DNA from: Rhodocyclaceae bacterium
Lineage (GTDB): Bacteria > Pseudomonadota > Gammaproteobacteria > Burkholderiales > Rhodocyclaceae
Direction: 5' to 3'
Assembly (NCBI GenBank): GCA_006218025.1
Contig: VBWA01000004.1
Coordinates: 62,001 to 126,000 of the forward strand
DNA: 64,000 nucleotides
In this document: positions 16,627-31,734 of the stretch, in pieces
Layout: the number at the start of each line of letters is the position of its first letter
Numbering within the stretch: position 1 is the stretch's first letter
Notes under the pieces: generated by a model
Databases searched by the model: none
What the model was told of the DNA's origin: nothing
What the model saw: only the letters and a program-made list of their open reading frames with translations
Made by a program: the position numbers and the translations under genes

Positions 16627-18522
16627 ATGACCACCTCCCAAGAAAATATCCCCACCGGGTTCGATACCCTCGGGCTCGCAGCGCCATTGCTCGCAGCCCT
16701 CGCCGATGTCGGCTACGAAACCCCGTCCCCGATCCAGGCGGCCTGCATTCCGCCGCTGCTGGCAGGCCACGACCTGCTCGGCGAGGCACAGACCGGCACC
16801 GGCAAGACGGCCGCCTTTGCCCTGCCGCTGCTGCAGAAGATCGACCTGAAGCGTGCCGTGCCGCAGGCGTTGATCCTGACGCCGACGCGCGAACTGGCGA
16901 TCCAGGTCGCCGAGGCGCTGCAGAAGTACGCCAAGCATCTGCCCGGCTTCCATGTGCTGCCGATCTATGGCGGGCAAAGCATGGTGGTGCAGCTGCGCGC
17001 GCTGTCGCGCGGCACCCATGTCATCGTCGGCACCCCGGGGCGCGTCATGGACCACCTCGAGCGCAAGAGCCTGGTACTCAACAACCTGTCGATGCTGGTG
17101 CTGGACGAAGCCGACGAAATGCTGCGCATGGGCTTCATCGACGACGTCAAGTGGATCCTCGAACACACCCCGGCAGAGCGCCAGACGGCTCTGTTCTCGG
17201 CCACCATGCCGGACGTGATCCGCCGCGTAGCGCGCGAGCACCTGCGCGAGCCCCAGGAAATCAAGATCCGCACGGCCACCTCCACCGTGGTCACCACCAG
17301 CCAGTCCTACTGCCAGACGCACAGCGGGCAGAAGCTCGAAGCGCTGACGCGCATCCTCGAAGTGGAAGACGACTTCGACGCCGCCATCGTCTTCGTGCGG
17401 ACCAAGACCGCCACCGTCGAAATCGCCGACAAGCTCGAAGCGCGCGGCTATTCCGTCGCGGCGCTCAACGGCGACCTGACCCAGGGCCTGCGCGAACAGG
17501 TGATAGAACGCCTGAAAGCCGGCACCATCGACATCGTGGTCGCCACCGACGTCGCCGCGCGCGGCCTCGACGTCGCCCGCGTCAGCCACGTCATCAACTA
17601 CGACGTGCCCTATGACACCGAGGCCTACGTGCACCGCATCGGCCGCACCGGCCGCGCCGGCCGCACCGGCCGCGCCATCCTGTTCCTGGCCCCGCGCGAG
17701 ATGTACATGCTCAAGCTCATCGAGCGCGCCACCAAGCAGAAGATCACGGCGCTGACCATGCCGACCCCGGGCGAGGTGGCCAACCGCCGCGTCGCCCAGT
17801 TCACGCAGCAGATCGTCGACATCATCAAGACCGAGAAGCTGGATTTCTTCTTCGACGTGGTGCGCCGCATGGAAGGCGAGCAGGACATCGCCGCCCGCGA
17901 AATCGCCGCCGCGCTGGCCTGGCTGGCAACGCGCGAACGCCCGCTGCAGATGCCCGGCGCCAGCGACCATGCGCCGCGCGAGACGGCCTCGACTCCAGCC
18001 GCCGTGTCACCAGCGCCGACTTTCAGCCGCGACACCGAACGCAAGCCGGACTTCAAGGCCCGCGCCAAGCCGGCCGAAGACTATCCGGCCGCCGAGCCGC
18101 GCCGCGAGCGCCCGGCGAAGGAAGGCCGCAGCGACACGCCGGTCAAGCAGCGCAGCTTCGCCGACGGCGCCACGATGCAACGCTATCGCATCGAGATCGG
18201 TCGCAACCAGGGCGTGCTGCCCAAGGAGATCGTCGGCGCGATCGCCAACGAAGCGGGCATCGCCGGCAAGGACATCGGCCAGATCAACCTGTTCGAAGAC
18301 TACAGCTCGGTGGAACTGCCGGCCAATCTGTCGGACGATCTGATGGACATCCTGCGCCGCATCCGCGTGCGCCAGTTCGCGCTCAAGACCCGCGTCATGG
18401 AGCCGGGCGAGTTTGTCGACACGCGCCCGCCGCGCCGTGCCGCGCCTGCCCGCGACGGCAAGAAGCCGGACTGGAAGAAGCCCGACGGCGCCAAGCCGGC
18501 GTGGAAGAAGCGGGAACGCTGA
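16627..18522 (+). CDS. deaD: DEAD-box RNA helicase with DbpA-type RNA-binding domain
   Basis: Encodes 631 residues. Helicase motifs in order: Q motif (SPIQAACIP), AQTGTGKT (54-61), PTRELA, DEAD (about 160-163), SAT, and HRIGRTGR (about 337). After an acidic/proline linker (about 440-510) comes the DbpA/CsdA-type RNA-binding domain (about 515-590) and a Lys-rich tail. It remodels structured RNA, probably during ribosome assembly or cold growth. The linker carries a reverse copy of the dispersed repeat, read as AVSPAPTF (about 459-466). Length and order match E. coli DeaD (CsdA). Confidence 0.92.
   Translation: MTTSQENIPTGFDTLGLAAPLLAALADVGYETPSPIQAACIPPLLAGHDLLGEAQTGTGKTAAFALPLLQKIDLKRAVPQALILTPTRELAIQVAEALQKYAKHLPGFHVLPIYGGQSMVVQLRALSRGTHVIVGTPGRVMDHLERKSLVLNNLSMLVLDEADEMLRMGFIDDVKWILEHTPAERQTALFSATMPDVIRRVAREHLREPQEIKIRTATSTVVTTSQSYCQTHSGQKLEALTRILEVEDDFDAAIVFVRTKTATVEIADKLEARGYSVAALNGDLTQGLREQVIERLKAGTIDIVVATDVAARGLDVARVSHVINYDVPYDTEAYVHRIGRTGRAGRTGRAILFLAPREMYMLKLIERATKQKITALTMPTPGEVANRRVAQFTQQIVDIIKTEKLDFFFDVVRRMEGEQDIAAREIAAALAWLATRERPLQMPGASDHAPRETASTPAAVSPAPTFSRDTERKPDFKARAKPAEDYPAAEPRRERPAKEGRSDTPVKQRSFADGATMQRYRIEIGRNQGVLPKEIVGAIANEAGIAGKDIGQINLFEDYSSVELPANLSDDLMDILRRIRVRQFALKTRVMEPGEFVDTRPPRRAAPARDGKKPDWKKPDGAKPAWKKRER
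18001..18025 (-). repeat. Dispersed bipartite repeat inside the helicase linker
   Basis: On the minus strand this reads GAAAGTCGGCGCTGG-TGAC-ACGGC, continuing GG. It is translated in the gene's frame as AVSPAPTF, the same peptide as in the mnmC copy. It sits in a low-complexity linker where extra residues should be tolerated. Confidence 0.92.
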
Positions 18523-18557
18523 ACCCGCGCCACAGTTCAGAACGAGCAGGAGTTTTC

Positions 18558-19082
18558 ATGGCCATCTACAGCCTTGGTGACCTACAGCCCAGCCTCGGAC
18601 GCGACGTCTGGATCGCACCGAATGCGACCGTGATCGGCGACGTACGGCTCGGCGACTACGCCAGCATCTGGTGGAACGCCGTGCTGCGCGGCGACAACGA
18701 TACGATCAGCATCGGCGCCAACACCAATATTCAGGATGGTTCGGTGCTGCATGCGGATGAAGGCGTGCCGCTCACGCTGGGCGCCAACGTCACCGTCGGC
18801 CACATGGTGATGCTGCACGGCTGCACCATCGGCGATGAAACGCTGATCGGCATCAAGTCGGTGATTCTCAACAAGGCCGTCATCGGCCGCCATTGCATCA
18901 TCGGCGCCAACTCGCTGATCCCGGAAGGCAAGGTGATTCCCGAGCGCTCGCTGGTGATGGGCTCGCCGGGCAAGGTCGTACGCCAATTGAGCGACGCGGA
19001 AGTCGCATTTCTGCATGGCGCCGCCCAGGGCTATGTGGCGAATGCGCTGCGCTACCGCAGCGCGCTGAAACAGGAAGACTGA
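18558..19082 (+). CDS. Gamma-carbonic-anhydrase-like hexapeptide protein
   Basis: Encodes 174 residues built on left-handed beta-helix hexapeptide repeats ([49 protein letters not shown]). His residues in [14 protein letters not shown] fit the three-His metal site of the YrdA/PaaY/gamma-CA family. Activity in this family is uneven, so a carbonic anhydrase role is only likely. CAGGAG lies upstream of the ATG at 18558; the gene follows the helicase by 35 bases. Confidence 0.88.
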   Translation: MAIYSLGDLQPSLGRDVWIAPNATVIGDVRLGDYASIWWNAVLRGDNDTISIGANTNIQDGSVLHADEGVPLTLGANVTVGHMVMLHGCTIGDETLIGIKSVILNKAVIGRHCIIGANSLIPEGKVIPERSLVMGSPGKVVRQLSDAEVAFLHGAAQGYVANALRYRSALKQED

Positions 19083-19083
19083 T

Positions 19084-19437
19084 TCAGCGCGGCACGGCGG
19101 GCTTCGCCGCGGGTTTCAACGTGGACGACGGCGCCGGCGACGGCTGCGACGAAGGCGCGAGCAGTGTCTTCTGCGGCACCTGGACGAAAATCTCGCCTTC
19201 CTTGATCATGCCCAGTTCATAGCGGGCGCGCTCTTCGATCGCTTCGTAACCCGACTTGAGATCGCGCACTTCGGCATCCAGCGCGGCATTGCGCTGTTCC
19301 AGTTTCTGATTGGTGTCGCGCTGCGCCTGCAACTGGCGGTCATAGTCCCAGACGCGGAGCCAGCCGCCCTTGCCCAGCCACAATGGATACTGCAGCAGGG
19401 CGATGAGGACGACCAGCACCAGCGTCGGCCAGTTCAT
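19084..19437 (-). CDS. ftsB: Cell division protein FtsB
   Basis: Encodes 117 residues: a short cytoplasmic start, one transmembrane helix (about 5-20, [17 protein letters not shown]), then a periplasmic coiled coil ([20 protein letters not shown]) and [14 protein letters not shown], all characteristic of FtsB. It forms the FtsQLB complex at the divisome. A Pro/Ala-rich tail of about 30 residues extends the usual length. It follows eno, as is standard in betaproteobacteria. The start at 19437 (MNWPTLVLV) is family-like. Confidence 0.92.
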   Translation of the reverse strand: MNWPTLVLVVLIALLQYPLWLGKGGWLRVWDYDRQLQAQRDTNQKLEQRNAALDAEVRDLKSGYEAIEERARYELGMIKEGEIFVQVPQKTLLAPSSQPSPAPSSTLKPAAKPAVPR

Positions 19438-19457
19438 CGCAGTGCGCGCAGGGCCGC

Positions 19458-21887
<2,430 letters not shown>

Positions 21888-21918
21888 GGTGTGGCTTTCC
21901 ATGTTGGGCCGCAGAGCT

Positions 21919-24400
<2,482 letters not shown>

Positions 24401-24498
24401 TTCAATGGGCCCGGAATCCAAAATGGAGAAGCTATCACATCGCCTCCCTGACGGGATTTTGCACAGCAGACGCGCCCGAAGCCGGGGTGCGTAGCGCG

Positions 24499-24504
24499 TA
24501 TAAT
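24499..24504 (+). promoter_or_regulatory. -10 element upstream of prfB
   Basis: A perfect TATAAT preceded by GCG lies 31 bases before the prfB ATG. No good -35 is seen at normal spacing. Confidence 0.5.
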
Positions 24505-24534
24505 TGTCGGCTTTCGCCCCGCGCAGGAACAGTC

Positions 24535-25639
24535 ATGGAAGCCGAACGCATCAACGCCGTTGCCAACCGTATCGCCGACCTTTCCGGTCGCAGCGAGCAA
24601 CTGCGGAGGTATCTTTGACTACGATGGGAAAGCGGAAAAACTCGCCGAACTGAATCAGGTCCTCGAAGACCCGAAGCTCTGGGATGATGCGGAACGCGCC
24701 CAGACCCTGGGACGCGAAAAGAAATCCCTCGAAGCCGTGGTCGGCACGCTGTCCGGCGTCGGTTCAAAACTTGCCGATGGCCGCGACCTGTTCGATCTGG
24801 CCAAGCAGGAAGACGACGAAGACACCATGGTGGCCGTCGAGGCCGATCTCGACGACGCCGAAAAGCTGGTGGCCGACCTCGAGTTCCGCCGCATGTTCAA
24901 CAATCCGGCCGACCCCAACAACTGCTTCATCGACATCCAGGCCGGCGCCGGCGGCACCGAAGCCTGCGACTGGGCCTCGATGCTGCTGCGCCAGTATTTG
25001 AAATACTGCGAACGCAAGGGCTTCAAGACCGAATTGCTGGAGCAGACCGACGGCGACGTGGCCGGGATTCGCAGCGCTTCGATCAAGGTCGAGGGCGACT
25101 ACGCTTACGGCTTCCTGCGCACCGAAACCGGCGTGCACCGGCTGGTGCGCAAATCGCCCTTCGATTCCTCGGGCGGACGCCACACCAGCTTCGCCAGCCT
25201 CTACGTGTATCCCGAAATCGACGATTCGATCGAGGTCGAGATCAATCCCGCCGACCTGCGCACCGACACCTTCCGCGCCTCGGGCGCCGGCGGCCAGCAC
25301 ATCAACAAAACCGACTCGGCGATCCGCATCACCCACGTCCCGACGGGAATCGTAGTGCAGTGCCAGAGCGACCGCTCGCAGCACCGCAACCGCGCCGAGG
25401 CCATGGCGATGCTGAAGTCGCGCCTCTACGAACTCGAACTGCGCAAGCGTCAGGCCGAGGCCGACAAGCTCGAAGCGGGCAAGACCGACGTCGGCTGGGG
25501 CCACCAGATCCGCAGCTATGTGCTCGACAACTCCCGCATCAAGGATCTGCGCACCAACGTCGAAATCTCCGCCACGCAGAAGGTGCTCGACGGCGATCTC
25601 GACCAGTTCATCGAAGCCAGCCTGAAGCAGGGCGTCTAA
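24535..25639 (+). CDS. prfB: Peptide chain release factor 2 (programmed +1 frameshift)
   Basis: Release factor 2, recognising UGA and UAA. The reading frame opens at ATG 24535 and reaches an in-frame TGA at 24616 after 27 codons; the rest of the protein continues in the +1 frame from 24617. The shift site is canonical: GGAGG (internal Shine-Dalgarno) then TATCTTTGAC. The second part carries the GGQ loop ([16 protein letters not shown]) and the [13 protein letters not shown] anticodon-like tripeptide region with SPF. It is autoregulated: low RF2 slows termination at the TGA and favours the shift. lysS follows. Confidence 0.97.
24604..24618 (+). promoter_or_regulatory. prfB: RF2 programmed frameshift site
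   Basis: CGGAGGTATCTTTGA: an internal Shine-Dalgarno-like GGAGG three bases before the slippery CTT, followed directly by the in-frame stop TGA and a C. This is the classic bacterial RF2 recoding signal. Confidence 0.96.
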
Positions 25640-25668
25640 CTTATCAATTCCGCCATCGGACCATCATC

Positions 25669-27180
25669 ATGAGCGAGCAGCCACAGCAACCCGTCGACGA
25701 AAACCGCCTCATAGCCGAGCGTCGCGAAAAGCTCGCCGCCTGGCGCGCCACAGGCAAGGCCTTCCCCAACGATTTCTCGCGCGAAAACCTCGCCGGCAAG
25801 CTCGACGAGCTGTACAGCGCGAAGACGCGCGAAGAACTCGAAGCCACGCCGATCGAGGTCAAGGTTGCCGGCCGCATCATGTTGAAGCGCGTCATGGGCA
25901 AGGCCAGCTTCGCCAGCATCCAGGACGTTTCCGGCCGCATCCAGATCTTCGTCAGCAACGACGGCACGGGCGAGGATGTGCACAAGCAGTTCAAGGGCTG
26001 GGACATGGGCGACATCGTCGGCTGCGTTGGCACGCTGTTCAAGACCAAGACCGGCGAATTGACCGTGAATTGCAGCAGCATCCGCCTGCTCACCAAGTCG
26101 CTGCGGCCGCTGCCCGAAAAGTTCCACGGCCTCACCGACGTGGAGCAAAAATACCGCAGCCGCGAACTGGACCTGATCACCAACGAGCAGACACGCTTCA
26201 CCTTCGTCGCCCGCAGCCGGATGATCCAGTCGATCCGCGGCTACATGATGCATCACGGCTTCCTCGAAGTCGAAACGCCGATGATGCACCCCATCCCCGG
26301 CGGCGCCAGCGCCAAGCCCTTCACCACCCATCACAATGCGCTGGACATGGAATTGTTCCTGCGCATCGCGCCGGAGCTGTATCTGAAACGCCTGGTGGTC
26401 GGCGGCTTCGAGAAGGTGTTCGAGGTCAACCGCAACTTCCGCAACGAGGGACTCAGCCCGCGCCACAATCCCGAATTCACCATGATGGAGTTCTACGAGG
26501 CCTACACGGATTACCGCCGCCTGATGGACTTCACCGAAGGCCTGCTGCGCCACTCGGCGCGCGAGGCGCTGGGCACCGAGGTGTTCGAATACCAGGGACG
26601 CACGCTGGATCTGTCCAAGCCTTTCGCCCGCCTCACCATCGTCGGCGCGATTCACCACTACCACCCCGGCTACAGCTTCGAGCAACTGAACGATGTCGAC
26701 TGGCTTCGGCAAAAGCTCGCCGATCTCAGGGTCGACATGAAGTCACCGCACATGGCGCGCGCTGGCCTCGGCACCCTGCAATTGGCGCTGTTCGAGGAAA
26801 CCACCGAGGCCGAGTTGTGGGATCCGACCTACATCATCGACTACCCCGCCGAAGTCTCGCCGCTGGCGCGCAGCAGCGACGACAACCCGGACATCACCGA
26901 GCGCTTCGAACTGTTCATCGTCGGCCGCGAGATCGCCAACGGCTTCTCCGAGCTCAACGATCCCGAGGACCAGGCGGCGCGCTTCATGGCGCAGGCCAAG
27001 GCCAAGGAAGCCGGCGACGAGGAAGCCATGTACTTCGACGCCGACTACATCCGGGCGCTGGAATACGGCCTGCCGCCGACGGGCGGCTGCGGCATCGGCA
27101 TCGACCGTCTGGTCATGCTGCTGACCAACTCGGCATCGATCCGCGACGTTATCCTCTTCCCGCAGATGCGCCCGGAGTGA
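25669..27180 (+). CDS. lysS: Lysyl-tRNA synthetase, class II
   Basis: Encodes 503 residues. An N-terminal OB-fold anticodon domain ([21 protein letters not shown]) precedes the class II core with motif 2 ([20 protein letters not shown]) and motif 3 ([14 protein letters not shown]). It charges tRNA-Lys. Length is normal. It follows prfB by 29 bases, the usual prfB-lysS order. The last bases are part of an 11-base tandem duplication (CGGAGTGATGC) that runs into the mnmC start. Confidence 0.97.
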   Translation: MSEQPQQPVDENRLIAERREKLAAWRATGKAFPNDFSRENLAGKLDELYSAKTREELEATPIEVKVAGRIMLKRVMGKASFASIQDVSGRIQIFVSNDGTGEDVHKQFKGWDMGDIVGCVGTLFKTKTGELTVNCSSIRLLTKSLRPLPEKFHGLTDVEQKYRSRELDLITNEQTRFTFVARSRMIQSIRGYMMHHGFLEVETPMMHPIPGGASAKPFTTHHNALDMELFLRIAPELYLKRLVVGGFEKVFEVNRNFRNEGLSPRHNPEFTMMEFYEAYTDYRRLMDFTEGLLRHSAREALGTEVFEYQGRTLDLSKPFARLTIVGAIHHYHPGYSFEQLNDVDWLRQKLADLRVDMKSPHMARAGLGTLQLALFEETTEAELWDPTYIIDYPAEVSPLARSSDDNPDITERFELFIVGREIANGFSELNDPEDQAARFMAQAKAKEAGDEEAMYFDADYIRALEYGLPPTGGCGIGIDRLVMLLTNSASIRDVILFPQMRPE

Positions 27181-27190
27181 TGCCGGAGTG

Positions 27191-29134
27191 ATGCCATCTC
27201 CGCTGGTTCCCGCCGAACCGGCGGCAGCCGGCGACGGCACGCTGTATTCAAGCATTTACGGCGATGTCTATCACGCGGCTCACGGGGCTCTGGCGCAGGC
27301 CCGCCACGTCTTCCTCGCCGGTAACGATCTGCTGGGGGAAAATGCGCGCTGGCACGGTACCGACCGATTTGTCATTCTCGAGACCGGTTTCGGCCTCGGC
27401 CTGAATTTCCTCGTCACCTGGCAGGCATGGCGCGAATCGAAGGCAAGCGGCCGGCTGCATTTTGTCTCTGTCGAAAAGCATCCCTTCCGCCGCGATGATC
27501 TGGCCCGTTTGCTGGCACCCTATCCTGAACTTGCATCCCTGTCCGGCGAACTGCTGCGGCAATGGCCGCCGCTTGTACCCGGCTTTCATCGCCTGCATTT
27601 CGACGACGGCAAAGTCACCCTGAACCTGCTCCTGGGCGATGCACAGGCCTTGCTGCCGCAACTGGCCGCCAGCGCCGATGCGGTCTATCTCGACGGCTTC
27701 GCCCCATCAAAGAATCCCGAGTTGTGGTCGCCTGCGCTGATCATGGCAATCACCCGGCTCTCCAAGCCCCGGGCAACACTGGCGACCTGGAGCGTGGTGG
27801 GCGAATTGCGCCGCACGCTGGAGCGTGCCGGCTGGGATTTGGAGCGCCGCCCCGGCTTTGCCCCCAAGCGCGAAATGCTGGTCGGGCGCCTTGAAAACGC
27901 CGTGTCACCAGCGCCGACTTTCCGCCTGTCGCAGCCACCTCGGGAGCGCCGCGCCATAGTCATCGGTGCCGGGCTGGCGGGTACCGCAATCAGCGAACGA
28001 CTGGCCAACCGCGGCTGGCAGGTCGAGCTGTTCGAGCGCCATGCTCAACCTGCACAGGAAGCCTCGGGCAACCCGGCCGGCATACTGCTGCCGCATCTGG
28101 CGAAAGACGATGCGCTGGCGGCGCGGCTGTCACGCGCCTGCTATCTGTATGCACTGCGCCGCTTCGCCGTCCTGGCCGCCGTGCGCTGGTCGCCCTGCGG
28201 CGTGCTGCAAGTCGCGCGCGACGCAGCGCACGAGGAATTGCAGCGTACGACGGTGCAAGAACTCAAGCTGCCCGAAGACTTTTGCGCCTTTCTCGAACAC
28301 GATGCCGCCCAGGCCCTGATCGGCCGTGAACTGGCGCACGGCGGCTGGTGGTTCCGCGGCGGCGGCTGGGTCAATCCGGGCAGCCTCTGTGCCGCCCTGC
28401 TGGCCGCCTGCGGCGCGCACGTCCGTCCGCATTTCAGCACGGAAGTCAGCGCACTGCGGCAGACGACAGACGCCTGGCAGGCGCTGGATGCCAATGGCCA
28501 ACTGCTGGCCAGCGCGCCTCACGTCATTCTGGCGAATGCCCACGCCGCCAACCGGCTGCTGTTCGACGCACTGCCCCTGACATCGATACGCGGCCAGATC
28601 AGCTATCTACCGGATCAGCTTCTGGAAGGCACTGGGCCGCCCCTGCATCACGTCGTTTGCCGCTCCGGCTACATCACGCCGCCGGACGCCGGCACGGTCT
28701 GCGTCGGGGCCAGCTTTGACAGCGGCGACACCGATCTGCGGATTCGCGCCGCCGACCACACCGGCAACTTGCGGCGACTGGACGAACTGCTGCCGGGCAC
28801 CGTCCATGGAATTGACATGCGCATCGATCCGGCACGGCTCGATGGCCGTGTCGGACTGCGCACGGCCGCCCCTGATCGACTGCCGCTGGTCGGGACGCTG
28901 CCCGACACGGAGGCATCCGCCCGAAACGACGCGACGCTCGACAGCCTGCCACGCCGGCACGGTCTGCATGCCCTGCTGGGGCTTTCTGCCCGTGGCCTGG
29001 TCTGGGCGCCGCTGGCGGCAGAACTGCTCGCGAGCCAGTTGGAAGGCGCCCCCCTGCCGATAGAGCGGGAACTCGCCAAGGCGGTTGATCCGGCCCGCTT
29101 CCACCTGCGCGCCCTGCGCCGCGGCCGCAACTAA
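27191..29134 (+). CDS. mnmC: Bifunctional tRNA 5-methylaminomethyl-2-thiouridine biosynthesis protein MnmC
   Basis: Encodes 647 residues in two domains. The N-terminal methyltransferase (about 1-235) has ETGFGLGLNFLVTWQA and VYLDGFAPSKNPELW; the C-terminal FAD-dependent oxidoreductase (from about 250) opens with VIGAGLAGTAISERLANRGW. Together they convert cmnm5s2U to mnm5s2U at the wobble base of several tRNAs. The linker carries a reverse copy of the dispersed repeat, read AVSPAPTF (about 237-244). The start ATG overlaps the second unit of an 11-base duplication beginning in lysS. Confidence 0.93.
   Translation: MPSPLVPAEPAAAGDGTLYSSIYGDVYHAAHGALAQARHVFLAGNDLLGENARWHGTDRFVILETGFGLGLNFLVTWQAWRESKASGRLHFVSVEKHPFRRDDLARLLAPYPELASLSGELLRQWPPLVPGFHRLHFDDGKVTLNLLLGDAQALLPQLAASADAVYLDGFAPSKNPELWSPALIMAITRLSKPRATLATWSVVGELRRTLERAGWDLERRPGFAPKREMLVGRLENAVSPAPTFRLSQPPRERRAIVIGAGLAGTAISERLANRGWQVELFERHAQPAQEASGNPAGILLPHLAKDDALAARLSRACYLYALRRFAVLAAVRWSPCGVLQVARDAAHEELQRTTVQELKLPEDFCAFLEHDAAQALIGRELAHGGWWFRGGGWVNPGSLCAALLAACGAHVRPHFSTEVSALRQTTDAWQALDANGQLLASAPHVILANAHAANRLLFDALPLTSIRGQISYLPDQLLEGTGPPLHHVVCRSGYITPPDAGTVCVGASFDSGDTDLRIRAADHTGNLRRLDELLPGTVHGIDMRIDPARLDGRVGLRTAAPDRLPLVGTLPDTEASARNDATLDSLPRRHGLHALLGLSARGLVWAPLAAELLASQLEGAPLPIERELAKAVDPARFHLRALRRGRN
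27899..27924 (-). repeat. Dispersed bipartite repeat in the mnmC domain linker
   Basis: On the minus strand it reads GGAAAGTCGGCGCTGG-TGAC-ACGGCG. It is in frame and falls exactly between the methyltransferase and oxidoreductase domains. It has the same central four bases and the same peptide as the helicase copy. Confidence 0.93.
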
Positions 29135-30078
29135 TACGGCTTGATGACGATGGGCGGTGGCAGGCCGAAAGGCAGCGCTGGACCGGCCTGACCCAGGCTG
29201 TCCCCAAGCCCGGGATTTTCCGGCAGAACAGGCCCCTGCATCAGACTGGCGATATGTCGCGCCGATTCGCGCAGCTCCTCCGTCCAAGACGGTTCTTCAG
29301 GCAGTGCGGGGCGCAAGGCCTCCAGCTGATCGCTCACCGCGCGGCCATTCCATCCGGCAGCGGCCAGCAATTTCATGGCAATCGCCTCGGCCTCGCGCAC
29401 CTGTTGCGGACGATCGCTGGCGCGCAGCGCGCGTGAACCGGCAAATGACGCGGCCGATGCAACCGCCGTAGTCGCCAGAGTTGAAGTAGCGGCAGTCGAC
29501 GCCGCGGCAGTCGTCGCGGCGCTGCCAGCAAAGAGGGTCCCGATATTCAGCACCGGAAACAGAAGCTGCGCAGCCACCGCCACCAATATGCTGGTGGTCA
29601 CGTTCTCATCGTGGTGGCCTGCAATCACGTGGCTCATTTCCCGCGCCAGAACAAAAGCCAGGGCCGCGTCATCGAGATCGAGTCCGCGCAGGCCGCGATA
29701 GACCACCACCGTCCCTCCCGCACTGGATGCGGCACCTGGATCCGCCTTGTCGGCAACGACGAACTCGAAGCGAGGGAAACGCAAATGCAGATCGGCGTGC
29801 TCGCGAAAGGCGGCGTCGGCGAGGCGCCGTCCAAGCGCGAGAATGCGCTGGTCAAAAGCCCGGTCTGCAGCGCATACCGCCTCCTGGCATGACGGCGCGT
29901 TCGTGGCCGTGACCAGTTGCAGGTGCATGTCGAATTCCGAGTAGACCGCACTGAAGCCCTGCAACGGGGCAGGCGCCAACAACTGCTTGCGCCCCTCGGG
30001 CGAAGTTGCGCAGGCGGTCAGGAAAACGACCGGAAGCAGGCAGCGCAGCAAGCGCTGCCTGAAACCTGACCCGCTCAC
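29131..30078 (-). CDS. M48-type peptidase-like lipoprotein with altered HExxH
   Basis: Encodes 315 residues from a GTG start. A lipobox (LTACA, Cys23) predicts lipidation. The fold resembles M48 (Ste24/BepA-like) metallopeptidases: FVLAREMSHVIAGHHDEN (about 143-159) aligns with the zinc motif but has Arg in place of the first His (REMSH for HExxH), and the downstream EAD motif reads EAI. An Ala/Thr-rich hydrophobic stretch follows. It is therefore probably an inactive relative. The gene stop overlaps the mnmC end by four bases (convergent). Confidence 0.72.
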   Translation of the reverse strand: MSGSGFRQRLLRCLLPVVFLTACATSPEGRKQLLAPAPLQGFSAVYSEFDMHLQLVTATNAPSCQEAVCAADRAFDQRILALGRRLADAAFREHADLHLRFPRFEFVVADKADPGAASSAGGTVVVYRGLRGLDLDDAALAFVLAREMSHVIAGHHDENVTTSILVAVAAQLLFPVLNIGTLFAGSAATTAAASTAATSTLATTAVASAASFAGSRALRASDRPQQVREAEAIAMKLLAAAGWNGRAVSDQLEALRPALPEEPSWTEELRESARHIASLMQGPVLPENPGLGDSLGQAGPALPFGLPPPIVIKPY

Positions 30079-30107
30079 GCCCAGGACCGGGTGATTGCCG
30101 AGCCGCT

Positions 30108-31505
30108 TCAGGCCGGCAGCACCGCGGCCAAGCGCGCCAGCACGCGCTCGCGCCCCAGGACCTCCAGCACCGCATCGATCGAAGGCGACTGGGGCATCCC
30201 CAGCAGGGCCACGCGCAAGGGAATCGCCAACTGCGGCATCTTCAGGCCCGATTCGGCCGCGGTCTGCTTGACGATCTGCCCCAGCTCGGCCGCCTGCCAG
30301 GCGCAGGCCAACAGGCGCTCGCGCAACGCGCCCAGGCCCTTCAGCGCAGCTTCCGTCAGGTGCTGGGCACGCACCTCATCGGTCGGTTTCGGCATCACAA
30401 AGAAAGGATGCACGGCGTCGGCCAGTTCATTCAGGTTGCCGACGCGATCGCGGTACAAAACGACCACTCGCTCCATCTCGGGACCGCCGGTGACGGCCAC
30501 GCCCTGCTGCGCCAGACGGCGGGTGGCCTCGGCGGCGAGGCGCTGCGGATCGGCCAGCTTGAGGTAATGCGTGTTGAGCCAGTTCAGCTTTTCGGTGTTG
30601 AACTGCGCGGCGGAGCCCGTGATGTGATCGAGATCGAACCACTGCACGAACTGCTCCATGCTGAATACTTCTTCGTCGCCATGCGACCAGCCGAGCCGTG
30701 CCAGGTAGTTCAACACCGCCTCCGGCAGATAGCCCTCCTCCTCGTACTGCATCACCGATACCGCACCATGGCGCTTGGACAGCTTCTGCCCATCGTCACC
30801 CAGGATCATCGACAGATGACCGTACCGCGGCACCGGCGCTCCGAGCGCCTGCAGCAGGTTGATCTGGCGCGGCGTGTTGTTCACATGGTCGTCGCCGCGA
30901 ATCACGTGCGTGATCTCCATGTCGCGATCATCGACCACGACGCAGAAATTGTAGGTCGGCGTCCCGTCGGCCCGCGCGATGATGAAATCATCGAGTTCGC
31001 TGTTGGCGAATTCGACGCGACCCTTGACCTGATCGTCCCATGCCACCACACCCTCCTGCGGGTTGCGGAAGCGAACCACGGGAGGCACCCCGGCCGGCGG
31101 CGGCTGCAGCGTTTTGCCCGGCTCGGGCCGCCAGCGGCCGTCGTAGCGAGGCTTCTCTTTCCTGGCTTCCTGCTCGGCACGCAAGGCATCGAGCTCCGCG
31201 ATCGACATGTAGCAGTGATAGGCAGTCCCTGCCGCCAGCATTTCGCCGATCACTTCCTTGTAGCGCGCCATCCGCTGCATCTGATAGAAGGGGCCTTCGT
31301 CATGCGCGAGCCCCAGCCACTGCATGCCGTCGATGATCGCCTGCAACGCCTCCGGCGTCGAGCGCGCCACGTCGGTGTCCTCGATGCGCAGAATGAACGT
31401 GCCGCCATGCCGGCGCGCATAGGCCCACGAAAATAATGCGGTACGGGCACCGCCGATATGCAGAAAACCGGTAGGACTGGGTGCGAAGCGGGTGCGTACC
31501 TTCAT
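30108..31505 (-). CDS. gltX: Glutamyl-tRNA synthetase
   Basis: Encodes 465 residues. The class I motifs are present: [19 protein letters not shown] (HIGH-type) and KLSKRHG (KMSKS-type), with LRIEDTD between them. It charges tRNA-Glu. Length is normal. The M48-type lipoprotein follows on the same strand after 29 bases; tRNA-Val lies upstream in the opposite orientation. Confidence 0.97.
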   Translation of the reverse strand: MKVRTRFAPSPTGFLHIGGARTALFSWAYARRHGGTFILRIEDTDVARSTPEALQAIIDGMQWLGLAHDEGPFYQMQRMARYKEVIGEMLAAGTAYHCYMSIAELDALRAEQEARKEKPRYDGRWRPEPGKTLQPPPAGVPPVVRFRNPQEGVVAWDDQVKGRVEFANSELDDFIIARADGTPTYNFCVVVDDRDMEITHVIRGDDHVNNTPRQINLLQALGAPVPRYGHLSMILGDDGQKLSKRHGAVSVMQYEEEGYLPEAVLNYLARLGWSHGDEEVFSMEQFVQWFDLDHITGSAAQFNTEKLNWLNTHYLKLADPQRLAAEATRRLAQQGVAVTGGPEMERVVVLYRDRVGNLNELADAVHPFFVMPKPTDEVRAQHLTEAALKGLGALRERLLACAWQAAELGQIVKQTAAESGLKMPQLAIPLRVALLGMPQSPSIDAVLEVLGRERVLARLAAVLPA

Positions 31506-31559
31506 GGGATTTCAGGGCTCGGGGAAAGTTGTGAATTCTACGCCACGCCAACGGTGCCA

Positions 31560-31589
31560 TTGACCGTCGCAGGCCATCTATGGTTAAAT
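31560..31589 (+). promoter_or_regulatory. Promoter of tRNA-Val
   Basis: TTGACC (31560-31565) and TTAAAT (31584-31589) are 18 bases apart and end 15 bases before the tRNA, a good sigma-70 arrangement. Confidence 0.6.
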
Positions 31590-31604
31590 GCGCGCCTCTT
31601 TCGC

Positions 31605-31679
31605 GGGCGGTTAACTCAGCGGTAGAGTGCCACCTTCACACGGTGGAAGCCACTGGTTCGATCCCAGTACCGCCCACCA
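31605..31679 (+). tRNA. tRNA-Val (anticodon CAC)
   Basis: A complete cloverleaf of 75 bases: acceptor GGGCGGT paired with ACCGCCC, D-stem ACTC/GAGT, anticodon stem CCACC/GGTGG around loop TTCACAC (anticodon CAC), T-arm with GGTTCGATCC, and an encoded CCA end. It reads GUG valine codons. Confidence 0.95.
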
Positions 31680-31687
31680 ATTCCATT

Positions 31688-31713
31688 TGCATAACAGCTC
31701 AAGCTGTTATGCA
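31688..31713. terminator. Perfect inverted repeat between tRNA-Val and a convergent gene
   Basis: TGCATAACAGC-TCAA-GCTGTTATGCA is an 11-base perfect stem with a 4-base loop, 9 bases after the tRNA and 21 before the stop of the convergent GGDEF gene. It lacks a long T-run, but its position between converging transcripts suggests a bidirectional transcript end. Confidence 0.6.
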
Positions 31714-31734
31714 TCTTGCGATGCCTGACCGAGG

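Noticed and set aside
15892-17970. A 692-codon minus-strand open frame opposite the helicase gene
   Set aside because: It mirrors the DEAD-box gene and has no motif; the helicase is unambiguous.
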